A DNA stretch of 64,000 nt from Segatella copri (GCF_009495355.1 NZ_VZAD01000061.1:62001-126000), one strand, 5' to 3'; shown: positions 32,006 through 40,437, counted from the first letter of the stretch. Translations and numbers: made by a program. The notes: generated from the letters alone by a model not told the origin.

Positions 32006-34189
32006 ATGAACAGTATGGCTGATAATCAAAAAGTATATCAGGCGATCAAGACGATTGCTGATGAACTCTGCAAGGAGAACAAGACGTATCTTCGTGCAGA
32101 TTTGGCTTTTGAACTGAAGAAGTATGGTATAGCTTCCGATTCCTCGGAGGTAAGTAAGCTGGTATTTGATGCCTACAGATATTTCCATGATAACGGTAAT
32201 ATCGCCATTGCTTTTGTTTCCAATAATTCACGTACAACGCTTGTGGCTGAGTACAAGTTGAATGACAGTCTGGAACAGGGCAACAAGGAGGAGGCTTTGA
32301 AGATAGCCGAGACGGAACTGGCGTTGTCTTCATCTGCTTTGGAGCAGTTGAAGGAGCAGGTGGAGCAGAACCTAAACTTAGTTCTTGTTAAGGGGACGTC
32401 GAAGATGGCTGATATTGTCATGGGCACGAATGGCGTGAAAGATGTTAGAAGCAAGGCGTCTACCATGTTTGATAAATACACCAAGATGGTGGAGGCTTAT
32501 CACTATGCCGAGGATAGCGTTCGTGGAAACATTGAAGATTTTACATCCTTGCGTAGTGATATCGGGACGGTTTATCGTGACTATGCCCTGAAACTGATCG
32601 ATATTTATGGCGACTCCATCAAGATGGTTTCTCCTGATCTGTTCGACTTCAAGCGAATAGAGTGGCTGGATGTGGACGAGATGCTTAAGTATGTGGAGTT
32701 GGAATATAACAAGCTCACGGAGAAATGTGCAGCTCTGATTGGTGAGATTTCTAAAAGCTTCCGCACTTCTTTGCAGGGTTCTTTGCAGGCTTATAAGTCT
32801 TTGTCGAACGGCAACAAGTCATTGGGCTTGGCGATGGCAGGATTGACGATGCTCGAACACTATATGGGAGCAAGTGAACGCGCTAATCGTTTGAAGTCTG
32901 ATTTGTCAGTTTTCCAAACCAGCGTGAAGCATGATGCCACTCGCATCAAGGCTGATATGGGACGATTGTTGGTAATCTGCAAAACGCTCAATGATGTGGT
33001 AATTCCGAAGGCGAATGTGTTCTTGCGCTATGGAGAAAAGCTGTTGGCTTCTGACTTGAAGGCGACGCTTGATGCTTTGTATGCGGATGAGACTATTCGT
33101 CCATTGGAGGAGCAACGAAAATGTCTGCTCCAGCAGATGAAAGCGCTGGACATGGAAATTAACGACCATCTTCAGAACATCGATGTCTACACCTCGCTGA
33201 TTAATGACATCACCGCCACCTTGGAGTCAAAGCAGGGAAGTTATATGGAAGCGAAGGCTAAGAAGCCTTCCAAGCCTTTCTTCTTGGTCAACTGGATCAC
33301 CTTTGGTATGGCCAACAAGAACTACTATCGTGACTTCGCTGAATGGAATGCTGTATGCTTCCCACTTGTGAGAGAATATGAGAGCTATCAGGTAGATTTG
33401 AAATTGGATAAGGAGGAATTGGAATCGCATCGTGAGGAACAAATCCGTATCAAAAATGAGTATGCCAAACTCTCCAGTGAGCTGGATAAGGTTTCTAAGG
33501 AGATCAGAAGCAAGATAGTTTGCTCTGACGACTTGAAATTGAAGATGCTGAAACATCTCCGTGATATGGTTGCCATGCTGAAACTTGGACGTGAAATCAT
33601 GGAGAGCAAGATAGATGAGAAGTTGGTGCATGCGGTCGATATTCCCGATTATCGGGAGGCAGCCAAGCTTCCTTCCGACGTGGAGCAGAACCTTTCTCAG
33701 TTTACAGGAATGTTGGCAGACAATCTCCATGCCGACAAGAATATGGCTAAGAATCTGCTTGATGGAGTGGAAGCATATACGAAAGACCATAAGAAGATAG
33801 AGGGCAAGACCGCACAACAGAACAAACCTGCTGAGTATAGCGAGGAAGACTTGGCGATGACGACAGAAGCTATGGAGCAATCTTTGCAAAAAGGCATCGT
33901 TCTGTTTGATAGTTTCGCTAAGCTCAAAGCGCAGCAGCTCAACGGAAAGCTGGCTTCTGTAGCTTACGATAAGGAGTTGAAGAAACATGCTGATGAGTTT
34001 AAGCGTGAAATGGCTAAGATAGACAACAAGAGTGCTTATCTTCGTGAGGTGTTCAAGCGTATCAATCTGGCTGGTAGTGAGGAGGAACGTAAGCAGGCTA
34101 TGGAGTTGATGAGCGACTTGAGCGGTTTTTCTCTTTCGGAACAGGAGTTCACGGAATTTATAAATGGTAAGAAACAAATAGAATTATAA
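32006..34189 (+). CDS. Large coiled-coil protein of unknown function
   Basis: 727 residues, no signal peptide. The first 80 residues look like a winged-helix or similar small domain (VYQAIKTIADELCKENKTYL, ADLAFELKKYGIASDSSEVS). The body is almost entirely helical with coiled-coil stretches (for example around 85-125, 360-420 and 455-520: LDKEELESHREEQIRIKNEY), interrupted by one short aromatic segment FFLVNWITFGMANKNYYRDF near residue 425 that could contact membrane. The C-terminus contains FKRINLAGSEEERKQAMELM. The next gene starts 5 bases on. It is likely a structural or sensing partner of the small membrane proteins beside it (inference). Not recognised. Confidence 0.65.
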   Translation: MNSMADNQKVYQAIKTIADELCKENKTYLRADLAFELKKYGIASDSSEVSKLVFDAYRYFHDNGNIAIAFVSNNSRTTLVAEYKLNDSLEQGNKEEALKIAETELALSSSALEQLKEQVEQNLNLVLVKGTSKMADIVMGTNGVKDVRSKASTMFDKYTKMVEAYHYAEDSVRGNIEDFTSLRSDIGTVYRDYALKLIDIYGDSIKMVSPDLFDFKRIEWLDVDEMLKYVELEYNKLTEKCAALIGEISKSFRTSLQGSLQAYKSLSNGNKSLGLAMAGLTMLEHYMGASERANRLKSDLSVFQTSVKHDATRIKADMGRLLVICKTLNDVVIPKANVFLRYGEKLLASDLKATLDALYADETIRPLEEQRKCLLQQMKALDMEINDHLQNIDVYTSLINDITATLESKQGSYMEAKAKKPSKPFFLVNWITFGMANKNYYRDFAEWNAVCFPLVREYESYQVDLKLDKEELESHREEQIRIKNEYAKLSSELDKVSKEIRSKIVCSDDLKLKMLKHLRDMVAMLKLGREIMESKIDEKLVHAVDIPDYREAAKLPSDVEQNLSQFTGMLADNLHADKNMAKNLLDGVEAYTKDHKKIEGKTAQQNKPAEYSEEDLAMTTEAMEQSLQKGIVLFDSFAKLKAQQLNGKLASVAYDKELKKHADEFKREMAKIDNKSAYLREVFKRINLAGSEEERKQAMELMSDLSGFSLSEQEFTEFINGKKQIEL

Positions 34190-34194
34190 GGCGT

Positions 34195-34785
34195 ATGGAA
34201 AGTTCAAGAAGACAGCAGGCCCAGGCTGATTTGGGCATGGATTTCGCAAAAGAAGATCAAAAGCGAGAGGCGGCTCTTGCCAAAGAACAGGCGAGGGCTG
34301 ATAAAAAAGCAGCAAAGCGTGAGAAGATGATGAACATGCCATCATATCGTCTGATGGTAGGTACGGCGAAGTATATGGACAAGTGGTTCTTGGATCCTAT
34401 CCTTGGCTTCATCCTTCCTGTCGGTATCGGTGATGCTTTGACGAGCGTGTTTGCATTCCCATTTATCTATTACAGTCTTTGCGTGGTTAAGTCGATTCCG
34501 CTGACTTTGGCTGTCATCTATAATATCTTGATGGATGTGCTGATTGGTGCCATACCTTTCTATATAGGTGATGTGCTGGATGTATTCAAGCGTTCGTATG
34601 TTGAGAACCTGAGATTGGTTACCGGGTATATCGAGGATGATAAGGAGATTATCAATAAGGTGAATAAGAAGGCATTTTGGACGGCTGTGTTCATCGTCGT
34701 GCTTTGCTGGTTGGTTTATGTGGTGATATCATGGGCCATTCGCTTGGGAACCATGGCTTATGATTGGATAGCTTCATTGTTCTAA
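34195..34785 (+). CDS. DUF4112-type membrane protein
   Basis: 196 residues. A charged helical N-terminus (AALAKEQARADKKAAKREKM) precedes the DUF4112 pattern: MDKWFLDPILGFILPVGIGD, then ALTSVFAFPFIYY, then MDVLIGAIPFYIGDVLDVF and KRSYVENLRLV. Four hydrophobic segments are predicted in total, the last at about 160-180. DUF4112 proteins are small inner-membrane proteins without known activity. It lies 5 bases after the coiled-coil gene and is followed by zinc-ribbon paralogue B. Confidence 0.75.
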   Translation: MESSRRQQAQADLGMDFAKEDQKREAALAKEQARADKKAAKREKMMNMPSYRLMVGTAKYMDKWFLDPILGFILPVGIGDALTSVFAFPFIYYSLCVVKSIPLTLAVIYNILMDVLIGAIPFYIGDVLDVFKRSYVENLRLVTGYIEDDKEIINKVNKKAFWTAVFIVVLCWLVYVVISWAIRLGTMAYDWIASLF

Positions 34786-34798
34786 AAAAGGATTGCTT

Positions 34799-35041
34799 AT
34801 GTTTAGAGGAATGACAAAGTTTACCTGTGATAATTGTGGAAACAAATTCATGGGATGGGACTGTGAGTGGCGGTGTACAGTATATACTGCTCCCGTAAAA
34901 TGCCCGAAGTGTGGCAGTATGCATACATATCCGTCAGGATATAATATAGCATTTCTTTTTGGGGGATTGTTTGGCTTGAAAAAGACTTTTTATCGAAAGA
35001 TATGGAAAAGCATCGATGAGAGGAATAAAACTGACAAATAG
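34799..35041 (+). CDS. Zinc-ribbon protein, paralogue B
   Basis: 80 residues from the ATG aligned with paralogue A (30314). CDNC and CPKC knuckles, with shared blocks MFRG, DCEW, YTAPVKCPKCG, TYPSG and YRKIWK. It has an extra hydrophobic insert (IAFLFGGLFGL) before the basic tail, perhaps a membrane contact. The ATG lies 13 bases after the DUF4112 gene and the stop is 3 bases before the next. Confidence 0.7.
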   Translation: MFRGMTKFTCDNCGNKFMGWDCEWRCTVYTAPVKCPKCGSMHTYPSGYNIAFLFGGLFGLKKTFYRKIWKSIDERNKTDK

Positions 35042-35044
35042 CCT

Positions 35045-35701
35045 ATGAATAGTAATATTTTCTTTCAACCTTTCGTTGGCAAGGATTATGTCAACGGAGG
35101 GATATTCGGCAAGCGAATCATGATATTGGGCGAGAGTCATTATTGTGATGAGAATTGTACGGATTGTGGCGACTGCCAGCTACATCGGGAGTGTATGAAC
35201 TTTACGCAGCAGGTGCTTGGGGATTATCTCAATGAGAACAAGGAACGGCAGAACTGGATGCGGACTTTCCTGAAGTTTGAGCGTTCGTTAGTGGGTGAGG
35301 AGACCAATCAAGCGATGAGGCTGAAGATTTGGAACTCGGTCATCTTCTTCAACTATCTGCAAGTGGCGATGGGTGGTCCTCGCGAGGCTGGCACAGCCGA
35401 ACAATATCACCAGGCAGGCAAGGCTTTCTTTGAGGTCATCGAAAAGTATCAGCCTCAGTACATCATTGTATGGGGTAAGAGGCTTTGGAACAATTTACCT
35501 GGCGGTCACTGGCGCCAAGAGCAAGTTTCTGATGTTCACTGGGTGGATTGCAATGACATGGAAGTGGAAGGCACTTGGGTGCCTAATGGCTTCTACATGA
35601 TGCCTGGTGGCAAGCATGTTAAGGCTCTTGTGGTGAATCATCCTTCCGTAGGCTATTCCTGGGACTATTGGTACAAGGTGATACAAAGATTTTTGAGATA
35701 A
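35045..35701 (+). CDS. Uracil-DNA-glycosylase-like fold protein
   Basis: 218 residues. It opens with a strand-turn GKRIMILGESHYCDENCTDC, which resembles the GExP/GESH loop of UDG-superfamily proteins, followed by a cysteine cluster (C..C..C...C, four Cys within 18 residues, possibly a metal site). Later motifs are IWNSVIFFNYLQ, YIIVWGKRLWNNLP and a final VVNHPSVGYSW, analogous to the UDG HPS loop. These suggest a UDG-like fold; whether it cuts bases is unknown. It is last in the sub-operon that begins at 30314; the LRR gene follows after a new promoter. Confidence 0.55.
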   Translation: MNSNIFFQPFVGKDYVNGGIFGKRIMILGESHYCDENCTDCGDCQLHRECMNFTQQVLGDYLNENKERQNWMRTFLKFERSLVGEETNQAMRLKIWNSVIFFNYLQVAMGGPREAGTAEQYHQAGKAFFEVIEKYQPQYIIVWGKRLWNNLPGGHWRQEQVSDVHWVDCNDMEVEGTWVPNGFYMMPGGKHVKALVVNHPSVGYSWDYWYKVIQRFLR

Positions 35702-35711
35702 TTTTCTCGCT

Positions 35712-35814
35712 TGCGCCACGATTTGACACACCTGACCTGTAATTTTGCATAAGATAAGCTGCACTCGGCAATTTGAAAGCAAGCTTTCATTGCGCTCGTT
35801 TGCATTATCTTTGC
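35712..35814 (+). promoter_or_regulatory. Promoter region with shared inverted-repeat element, copy 2
   Basis: Two -7-like elements are present: TAATTTTGC (35741-35749, with TTTGACAC about 20 bases upstream) and TATCTTTGC (about 35806-35814). Between them lies GCAATTTGAAAGCAAGCTTT-CATTGCGCTCGTTTGCAT (35769-35804), matching the block at 25483-25519 except for one extra A between the TGAAAGC/GCTTTCA arms. Confidence 0.6.
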
Positions 35815-35841
35815 CGACGTAAACATTAAAAACAAGGAATT

Positions 35842-36609
35842 ATGGCACAGATTACAATCAATATCCAGACTTTGGACTGGACAATGGGGGAGACCGTAGG
35901 CTTGCACTTGATGCTGAAGAAAGGCAGCAAGGCAAGAATCGCTTGGGGCGATGGAAAGGTACAGGTCGTGACAGGTAAACAGAAACCTGCTTCCGAAAAG
36001 TTGGCTTGGGTGGAGGCTGGTCATTCCTATCCTGAGAAGGGCATGTACTACACCATTACCATCTGTTCGGAAGAGGAAGATGCCATTATCGGATTTGATG
36101 GATGTGGCATGTTCGAGGTGAAAACCTTTGATGTGATTCTCACGGAATGTCCTAACTTGCGTATCTTGGGCTATTCTGGGTATGGCGAGGAGAAACTCGA
36201 CGTGAGCAAGAATCCTTTGCTGGAGTTCATCGACTTCCACGAGATAAGAAACGAGAAGTTGGATTTCTCTGCCAATCCGCTCTTGGAGGAGTTGCATATT
36301 GATGGAGCAAAGGACTTGGTATCTTTGAATTTGAGCAAGAACGACAAGTTGCGTCGCTTGGACATCTTCATGTGTCACAATCTTCAGCATCTCGCCCTGA
36401 GCAATCAGTCGCAGCTGAATGAGGTGGATTTCGCTCTCACTCAACTCCGTCCCAAAGACTTGGAGTATTTGGAGAAGACGTTGAAGCGAAACTCTCCCTA
36501 CAAGATACGGGGAGGAAGCTTTGGCGATGATAAGATAATAGAAGTTAGTAATGGTGAAATCGTAGGTGAAGATGAAGGAAAACTGGATTCAACTTATCGA
36601 TACAATTGA
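35842..36609 (+). CDS. Cytoplasmic PKD-like and leucine-rich-repeat protein
   Basis: 255 residues, no signal peptide. Residues about 20-80 look like a PKD-type beta domain (KARIAWGDGKVQVVTG ... AGHSYPEKGMYYTITI). From about 100 to 215 are LRR-like units spaced about 22 residues (LDVSKNPLLEFIDFHE, LDFSANPLLEELHIDG, LNLSKNDKLRRLDIFM). It is probably a protein-binding module. The start is preceded by a promoter with the shared element, and the end overlaps the next gene by 38 bases. Confidence 0.7.
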   Translation: MAQITINIQTLDWTMGETVGLHLMLKKGSKARIAWGDGKVQVVTGKQKPASEKLAWVEAGHSYPEKGMYYTITICSEEEDAIIGFDGCGMFEVKTFDVILTECPNLRILGYSGYGEEKLDVSKNPLLEFIDFHEIRNEKLDFSANPLLEELHIDGAKDLVSLNLSKNDKLRRLDIFMCHNLQHLALSNQSQLNEVDFALTQLRPKDLEYLEKTLKRNSPYKIRGGSFGDDKIIEVSNGEIVGEDEGKLDSTYRYN

Positions 36610-37384
36610 GAAAGATCCGTTTGAAACGGAGGCTTTCTTCGCTTTGATGGATTATGTGGGCGAAGCGTCGGACGATGATAAGCGCAGAGTTGTACAAGAA
36701 GTAGAGCGTCGCATCAAGATGATTGCCCGTTATGATGCGGACAAGAGTTTCCGCTTCCGTAAGTTCAGTGAACAGGAGCGGGAGGTGCTTGATTCCCTTT
36801 GGAGTACTCGGGTAAAGATTCTCAATGTGATGATGTTAAATCCTACAGAGGAAGAAATCGAGCGTTTGGGACATCAGAACGATAAACTTCATGAACTGTC
36901 GAAGGATGCCTTTGCGCAAGGTCGCAACCTCTGGAAGTCTTTGTTGCACTCACCGAGCTTGATGGCAAACGAGGATTATTATGATGTGGAGGAGCACGTT
37001 GATTTCAGTTGGAATGATGAGGATTCCGTCCTCAAGATGGATAATGATGACTATTATGGCTCAGACTTCGAGTATATGCTCCATTTTCATTGCAATTTTA
37101 GGGATAGTGGGCGGTATTCGTATGAACCTCTAGTGGCTGATGATGGTACCAACTGGAATTTGGATTATCTCGACAATCAGGCTTTCGACAAATTTTGCAT
37201 CTGCCATCTCCTTCACTCGCTCCATAGTCATGAGCATTACTCTTTGCCAGACATCCTCCGTATGGATGATTTTTGGACGGATGTCAGCTTGAGATATGAG
37301 CGAGAGGTGTATCAATGGAAAAAAGGAAACGTAATCTTTAAAGAGGAAGTAAATGGAAAAGGAATGGATGAAACTGATAGATGA
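36572..37384 (+). CDS. Unrecognised acidic protein, tandem paralogue 1
   Basis: 270 residues from the ATG at 36572 (a GTG 6 bases upstream is also open). It is closely related to the next gene: shared blocks are VQEVERRIK, FRxFSExERExLD, LMANED-type linker, NDDYYGSDFEYMLHFH and CHLLHSLHSHEHYSLPDILR-MDDF. The conserved DDYY, CxC/H and HxHE residues hint at a metal or catalytic site, but I know no family. It overlaps the LRR gene by 38 bases and the next gene by 32 bases, so all three are translationally linked. Confidence 0.65.
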   Translation: MKENWIQLIDTIEKDPFETEAFFALMDYVGEASDDDKRRVVQEVERRIKMIARYDADKSFRFRKFSEQEREVLDSLWSTRVKILNVMMLNPTEEEIERLGHQNDKLHELSKDAFAQGRNLWKSLLHSPSLMANEDYYDVEEHVDFSWNDEDSVLKMDNDDYYGSDFEYMLHFHCNFRDSGRYSYEPLVADDGTNWNLDYLDNQAFDKFCICHLLHSLHSHEHYSLPDILRMDDFWTDVSLRYEREVYQWKKGNVIFKEEVNGKGMDETDR

Positions 37385-38261
37385 TGTAGAGAACGACCGT
37401 AGCTATAATGCTGATCCTAACTTCAAATTTGTAGACTTTATAAGAGAAAAGTCTACGATAGAGGATAAGCGTGCCATCGTGCAAGAGGTGGAACGTCGTA
37501 TCAAGAAGGTGGTGAATCGGGAAGAGAACAATCCTGACTATTTCTTCAGAAACTTCAGTGAGTCGGAGCGAGAGCTCTTGGACGACTTGCTTGGGCTTCG
37601 TGAGGTGACGCTCGACGAGATGATGCTTCATCCTACTGCTGCCGAGGTGGAACGATTGAGCAAGTTGAACGACAAACTCTACAAGCTCACCTTAGAGTGT
37701 TTTGAGCAGTGCCGTAACCTTTGGCTTACGCTCTACCGTTCGCCATACAAGGTGGACGACCGTTTCTGCTACGACTTGGACAGTACGCTTCGATTCGAGT
37801 ATGCTGACAAAGACTCGGTCTTGCATCTGGAGAATGATGACTATTACGGTTCCGACTTCGACTATATGATTCATCTGACAGATGAGTTGCTCAGTACAGG
37901 ACATTGCAAGATGGATACCATCGTGAATGGTGCGTCTGCCAACTTTTTCGGCAACGAAGAGGATACGTTGAGAGAGTTGACTGATACGCTCGACGATGGC
38001 ACGTCGTGGGCGGAAAGCTATCTGCACAACAAGGCGTACGACCATTTGTGTATCTGTTATGCGATGCATGCCTTGCATACTCATGAGCCTTGGTGCCTGC
38101 CAGATATTCTTCGTATGGATGACTTCACGGTGAGAGTGGAACTGAAATACGACCGCAATATATCCGAACAGCGAGATATTCGTTATGCTGATGATGGAAA
38201 TGAAACCGACCCTCATTGGCCTGAGGATGTGCCTTGCTTGGGTAGAACACAAAAAGGCTGA
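37353..38261 (+). CDS. Unrecognised acidic protein, tandem paralogue 2
   Basis: 302 residues, related along its whole length to the preceding gene (MEKEWMKLIDDVEND vs MKENWIQLIDTIEKD; ENDDYYGSDFDYMIHL; CICYAMHALHTHEPWCLPDI-LRMDDF), with an added segment ETLREL-rich near residue 205 and a longer tail with a DPHWPEDVPC motif. The conserved NDDYYGSDF and HALHTHE blocks are the best handles for a homology search. The duplicates overlap by 32 bases. Function unknown. Confidence 0.65.
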   Translation: MEKEWMKLIDDVENDRSYNADPNFKFVDFIREKSTIEDKRAIVQEVERRIKKVVNREENNPDYFFRNFSESERELLDDLLGLREVTLDEMMLHPTAAEVERLSKLNDKLYKLTLECFEQCRNLWLTLYRSPYKVDDRFCYDLDSTLRFEYADKDSVLHLENDDYYGSDFDYMIHLTDELLSTGHCKMDTIVNGASANFFGNEEDTLRELTDTLDDGTSWAESYLHNKAYDHLCICYAMHALHTHEPWCLPDILRMDDFTVRVELKYDRNISEQRDIRYADDGNETDPHWPEDVPCLGRTQKG

Positions 38262-38316
38262 TACCTTGACATAATAAAACAAGAAGTTTAACGTCATATA
38301 TAAAAAATATAAGATT

Positions 38317-38790
38317 ATGAAGTTAGCAGAAGCATTGAGCATCAGAGCCGACTTGCAGAAGAGAGTGGGTCAACTGAAAGAACGTATCAAGGAAAGCGCC
38401 AAAGTGCAGGAGGGCGATGAACCCTGCGATAACGTAGAGGAACTGTACAAGGAACTGGATGACGTACTCGTCCAGTTGGAAGACTTGATTTATCGCATCA
38501 ACATCACCAACGTTCAGATAGTTCAGGACGGAGACTCCTTGACTCGATTGATAGCCAAGAGAGACGTCTTGTCGATGCGTGTCAAGGCATTGAAAGAGGT
38601 GGTGAACTACGTTGCTGCCAACGATACTCGCTTTGGCAGAAACGAACTGAAATATGTTAGAACCATAGATATAAAGGCTCTTCGTAAGGAGGCTGATACC
38701 TATGCCAAGCAGTATCGGGAGCTCGACCTGAAAATTCAGAGTTTGAACTGGACTGTAGATTTGGTAGATTTGCAAGACTTGCCCCGATAA
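38317..38790 (+). CDS. DIP1984 (DUF6847) family protein
   Basis: 157 residues, all helical. The family pattern is clear: MKLAEALSIRADLQKRVGQL at the start, AKVQEGDEPC, DDVLVQLEDLIYRIN, TRLIAKRDVLSMRVKALKEV, KYVRTIDIKALRKEAD and a C-terminal LNWTVDL. It is a coiled-coil bundle of the septicolysin-like group; biochemical role not established. It is the last gene of the LRR sub-operon (55-base gap). Confidence 0.8.
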   Translation: MKLAEALSIRADLQKRVGQLKERIKESAKVQEGDEPCDNVEELYKELDDVLVQLEDLIYRINITNVQIVQDGDSLTRLIAKRDVLSMRVKALKEVVNYVAANDTRFGRNELKYVRTIDIKALRKEADTYAKQYRELDLKIQSLNWTVDLVDLQDLPR

Positions 38791-39085
38791 TGGAGCGAGG
38801 ATTGAAATTTTCATTGAGTAGATTAAAACTTTCGGAGAAAAGATAGAGGCAGCAAGAGGCTGACATCAGGCAATAGGTCTGTGTTAGCATTATTAAAAAT
38901 TCATGTGTTTCATGCAAAGAGACGAGTTTGTTCACAGTTCATTTCAAGCATCGGGCACAAGTGTATCGCGCATTGGTATATGACAAAAGTCAGAAACGCC
39001 AGCATTTAGCATTACCATTTTGTTGGCTATCTTTTCTCCTCTTTTTAGGCATTTCTTTTAAATTTTCATTAGATATTTAGAGATT
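38791..39085. other. Gap before the WYL gene
   Basis: About 295 bases with no recognisable gene or repeat. ATTTCTTTTAAATTTTCATT just before the WYL gene is AT-rich and may hold its promoter, but no good TAnnTTTG was seen. Confidence 0.35.
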
Positions 39086-40108
39086 ATGGACAATCGTGTA
39101 AAATTCTATAGTTGGCTGATAGGCCTCTTGGATCGTAAGCATCTTACCTTTGAGGAGATTGCTAATGAGTGGCGTGATGCCAACGCTAATCAGGATGAGG
39201 ATGAGCTGGACAAACGTACCTTTCATCGTTATCGTGAAAATATCCAGTCGCAGTTTGGCATTACTGTGGAATGCAACAAGAGCGACGGCTATCGGTATTA
39301 TCTGAAGCGTGATCCGATCGCTAATGATGATGTGACGGAATGGATGCTGAGTTCCCTGCGGCTGGCTTCGTTAGGTGATATGCTGAAGTATCACAATAAG
39401 GTGATGCTCGATACACCGCCATACAACACGGAATATCTGGATGATATTCTTGCAGCGATAGATAAGCAATATCTGCTGAAGTTTAAGTATGTTTCGGGTT
39501 TCGGAGCAGAGAGCGATATCGTGCTGCAACCGGCTTTCGTGAGATACTACAAGCAGAGATGGTATGTTGTGGGAGTGAAGAAACAACGTTCGGCGTCTGA
39601 AGGGAAAGCCAATTCAAGTGCTGAGGTTGATGGAGATGCTGATTTGAATGCAGAGGAAGATGTGAGAAAACTCGTTCGCTGTCTTCCTTTCGACCGCATC
39701 AGTTTTCTGAAGCTTATTTGCGAGAAGCATCCGTTGTCGGCAAAGATGAAGAAGTTCCTGACTCCAGAGAATTATTATGAAGATTGCTTTGGCATCTATC
39801 GGATGGAAGATGTACCAGTGGAGAAGATCCGCATCCGTGCCTTCTATCCGGAATACAATTATATCGAGGAGGTTCCACTGCACGAGAGTCAGCAGAAAGT
39901 AAAGGAGTCGAAAGACGGAATGTATCGGGAATATACCCTCACCGTTCGCCCCAGCCGTGATTTCCTTCAGGAACTGTTATGGCATGGCAGAAATATCATC
40001 GTACTGAAGCCTGAGAGCTTGAGGAAGGATATGATTGGTATCTTAAAGGATATGACGAAGAGTTATGAGACGGGCGAATGCCTGAATGGGGAAGGAATAA
40101 AGGCTTAA
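39086..40108 (+). CDS. WYL-domain transcriptional regulator
   Basis: 340 residues. The N-terminal 80 residues form a winged-helix-like part (FEEIANEWRDANANQDEDEL, TFHRYRENIQSQFGITVECN). The WYL domain starts about 130 (YLLKFKYVSGF, RYYKQRWYVVGVKK, PFDRISFLKLI) and a C-terminal WCX-type region ends at about 325 (IIVLKPESLRKDMIGILK). WYL proteins sense small nucleic-acid or nucleotide ligands and often control phage-defence clusters. This one closes the island on the same strand. Residues about 172-190 (SEGKANSSAEVDGDADLNAE) are an atypical acidic insert between WYL strands whose DNA shares a 19-base run with ravA. Confidence 0.85.
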   Translation: MDNRVKFYSWLIGLLDRKHLTFEEIANEWRDANANQDEDELDKRTFHRYRENIQSQFGITVECNKSDGYRYYLKRDPIANDDVTEWMLSSLRLASLGDMLKYHNKVMLDTPPYNTEYLDDILAAIDKQYLLKFKYVSGFGAESDIVLQPAFVRYYKQRWYVVGVKKQRSASEGKANSSAEVDGDADLNAEEDVRKLVRCLPFDRISFLKLICEKHPLSAKMKKFLTPENYYEDCFGIYRMEDVPVEKIRIRAFYPEYNYIEEVPLHESQQKVKESKDGMYREYTLTVRPSRDFLQELLWHGRNIIVLKPESLRKDMIGILKDMTKSYETGECLNGEGIKA

Positions 40109-40138
40109 TGTTTCTCTCCTGGAAAATGGAAAATTCAA

Positions 40139-40200
40139 GGGGCTAAGAGCTTTTGGGCCTTCAGCCCGTACTTAAACCGCTTGCGAAACTTGAGTTTAAA
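40139..40200. repeat. Palindromic intergenic repeat, copy 4 (right end only)
   Basis: It begins abruptly at GGGGCTAAGAGCTTTTGGGC and continues CTTCAGCCCGTACTTAAACC, then GCTTGCGAAACTTGAG, matching the right end of copies 2 and 3. The palindrome itself is deleted. Confidence 0.8.
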
Positions 40201-40380
40201 ATAGAATATTGGCTGTATTTCAAGAGCGATTCTGTAGGACAGACAAAGCGACACAAAATAAAACTTATCGTTGGTTTCAAAGATACGTTTGCCGTGGATG
40301 TCATAGCGGTTCTCAACGTCCTTCTTCTGGGCATCGTGCTCGTCGATGTATTTTCTGATATTAGCATTCTTGCACAATAA
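40200..40380 (-). pseudogene. Chimeric scrap: alaS fragment joined to a secretion-tail-like sequence
   Basis: At 40310-40359 about 50 bases match the alaS coding region at 46142-46192 with two mismatches before the similarity stops; on the minus strand both read [10 protein letters not shown](Q/L)KKDVE. The frame then continues into RYDIHGKRIFETNDKFYFV, resembling a type IX C-terminal sorting tail. No start codon for an intact gene remains. It is debris from recombination with alaS or with a related locus. Confidence 0.55.
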
Positions 40381-40437
40381 AATGCAGAATTTTGAGTTAT
40401 TATGAAAGAAAGTTTTTTTGAATAAATAATGTTGCTT

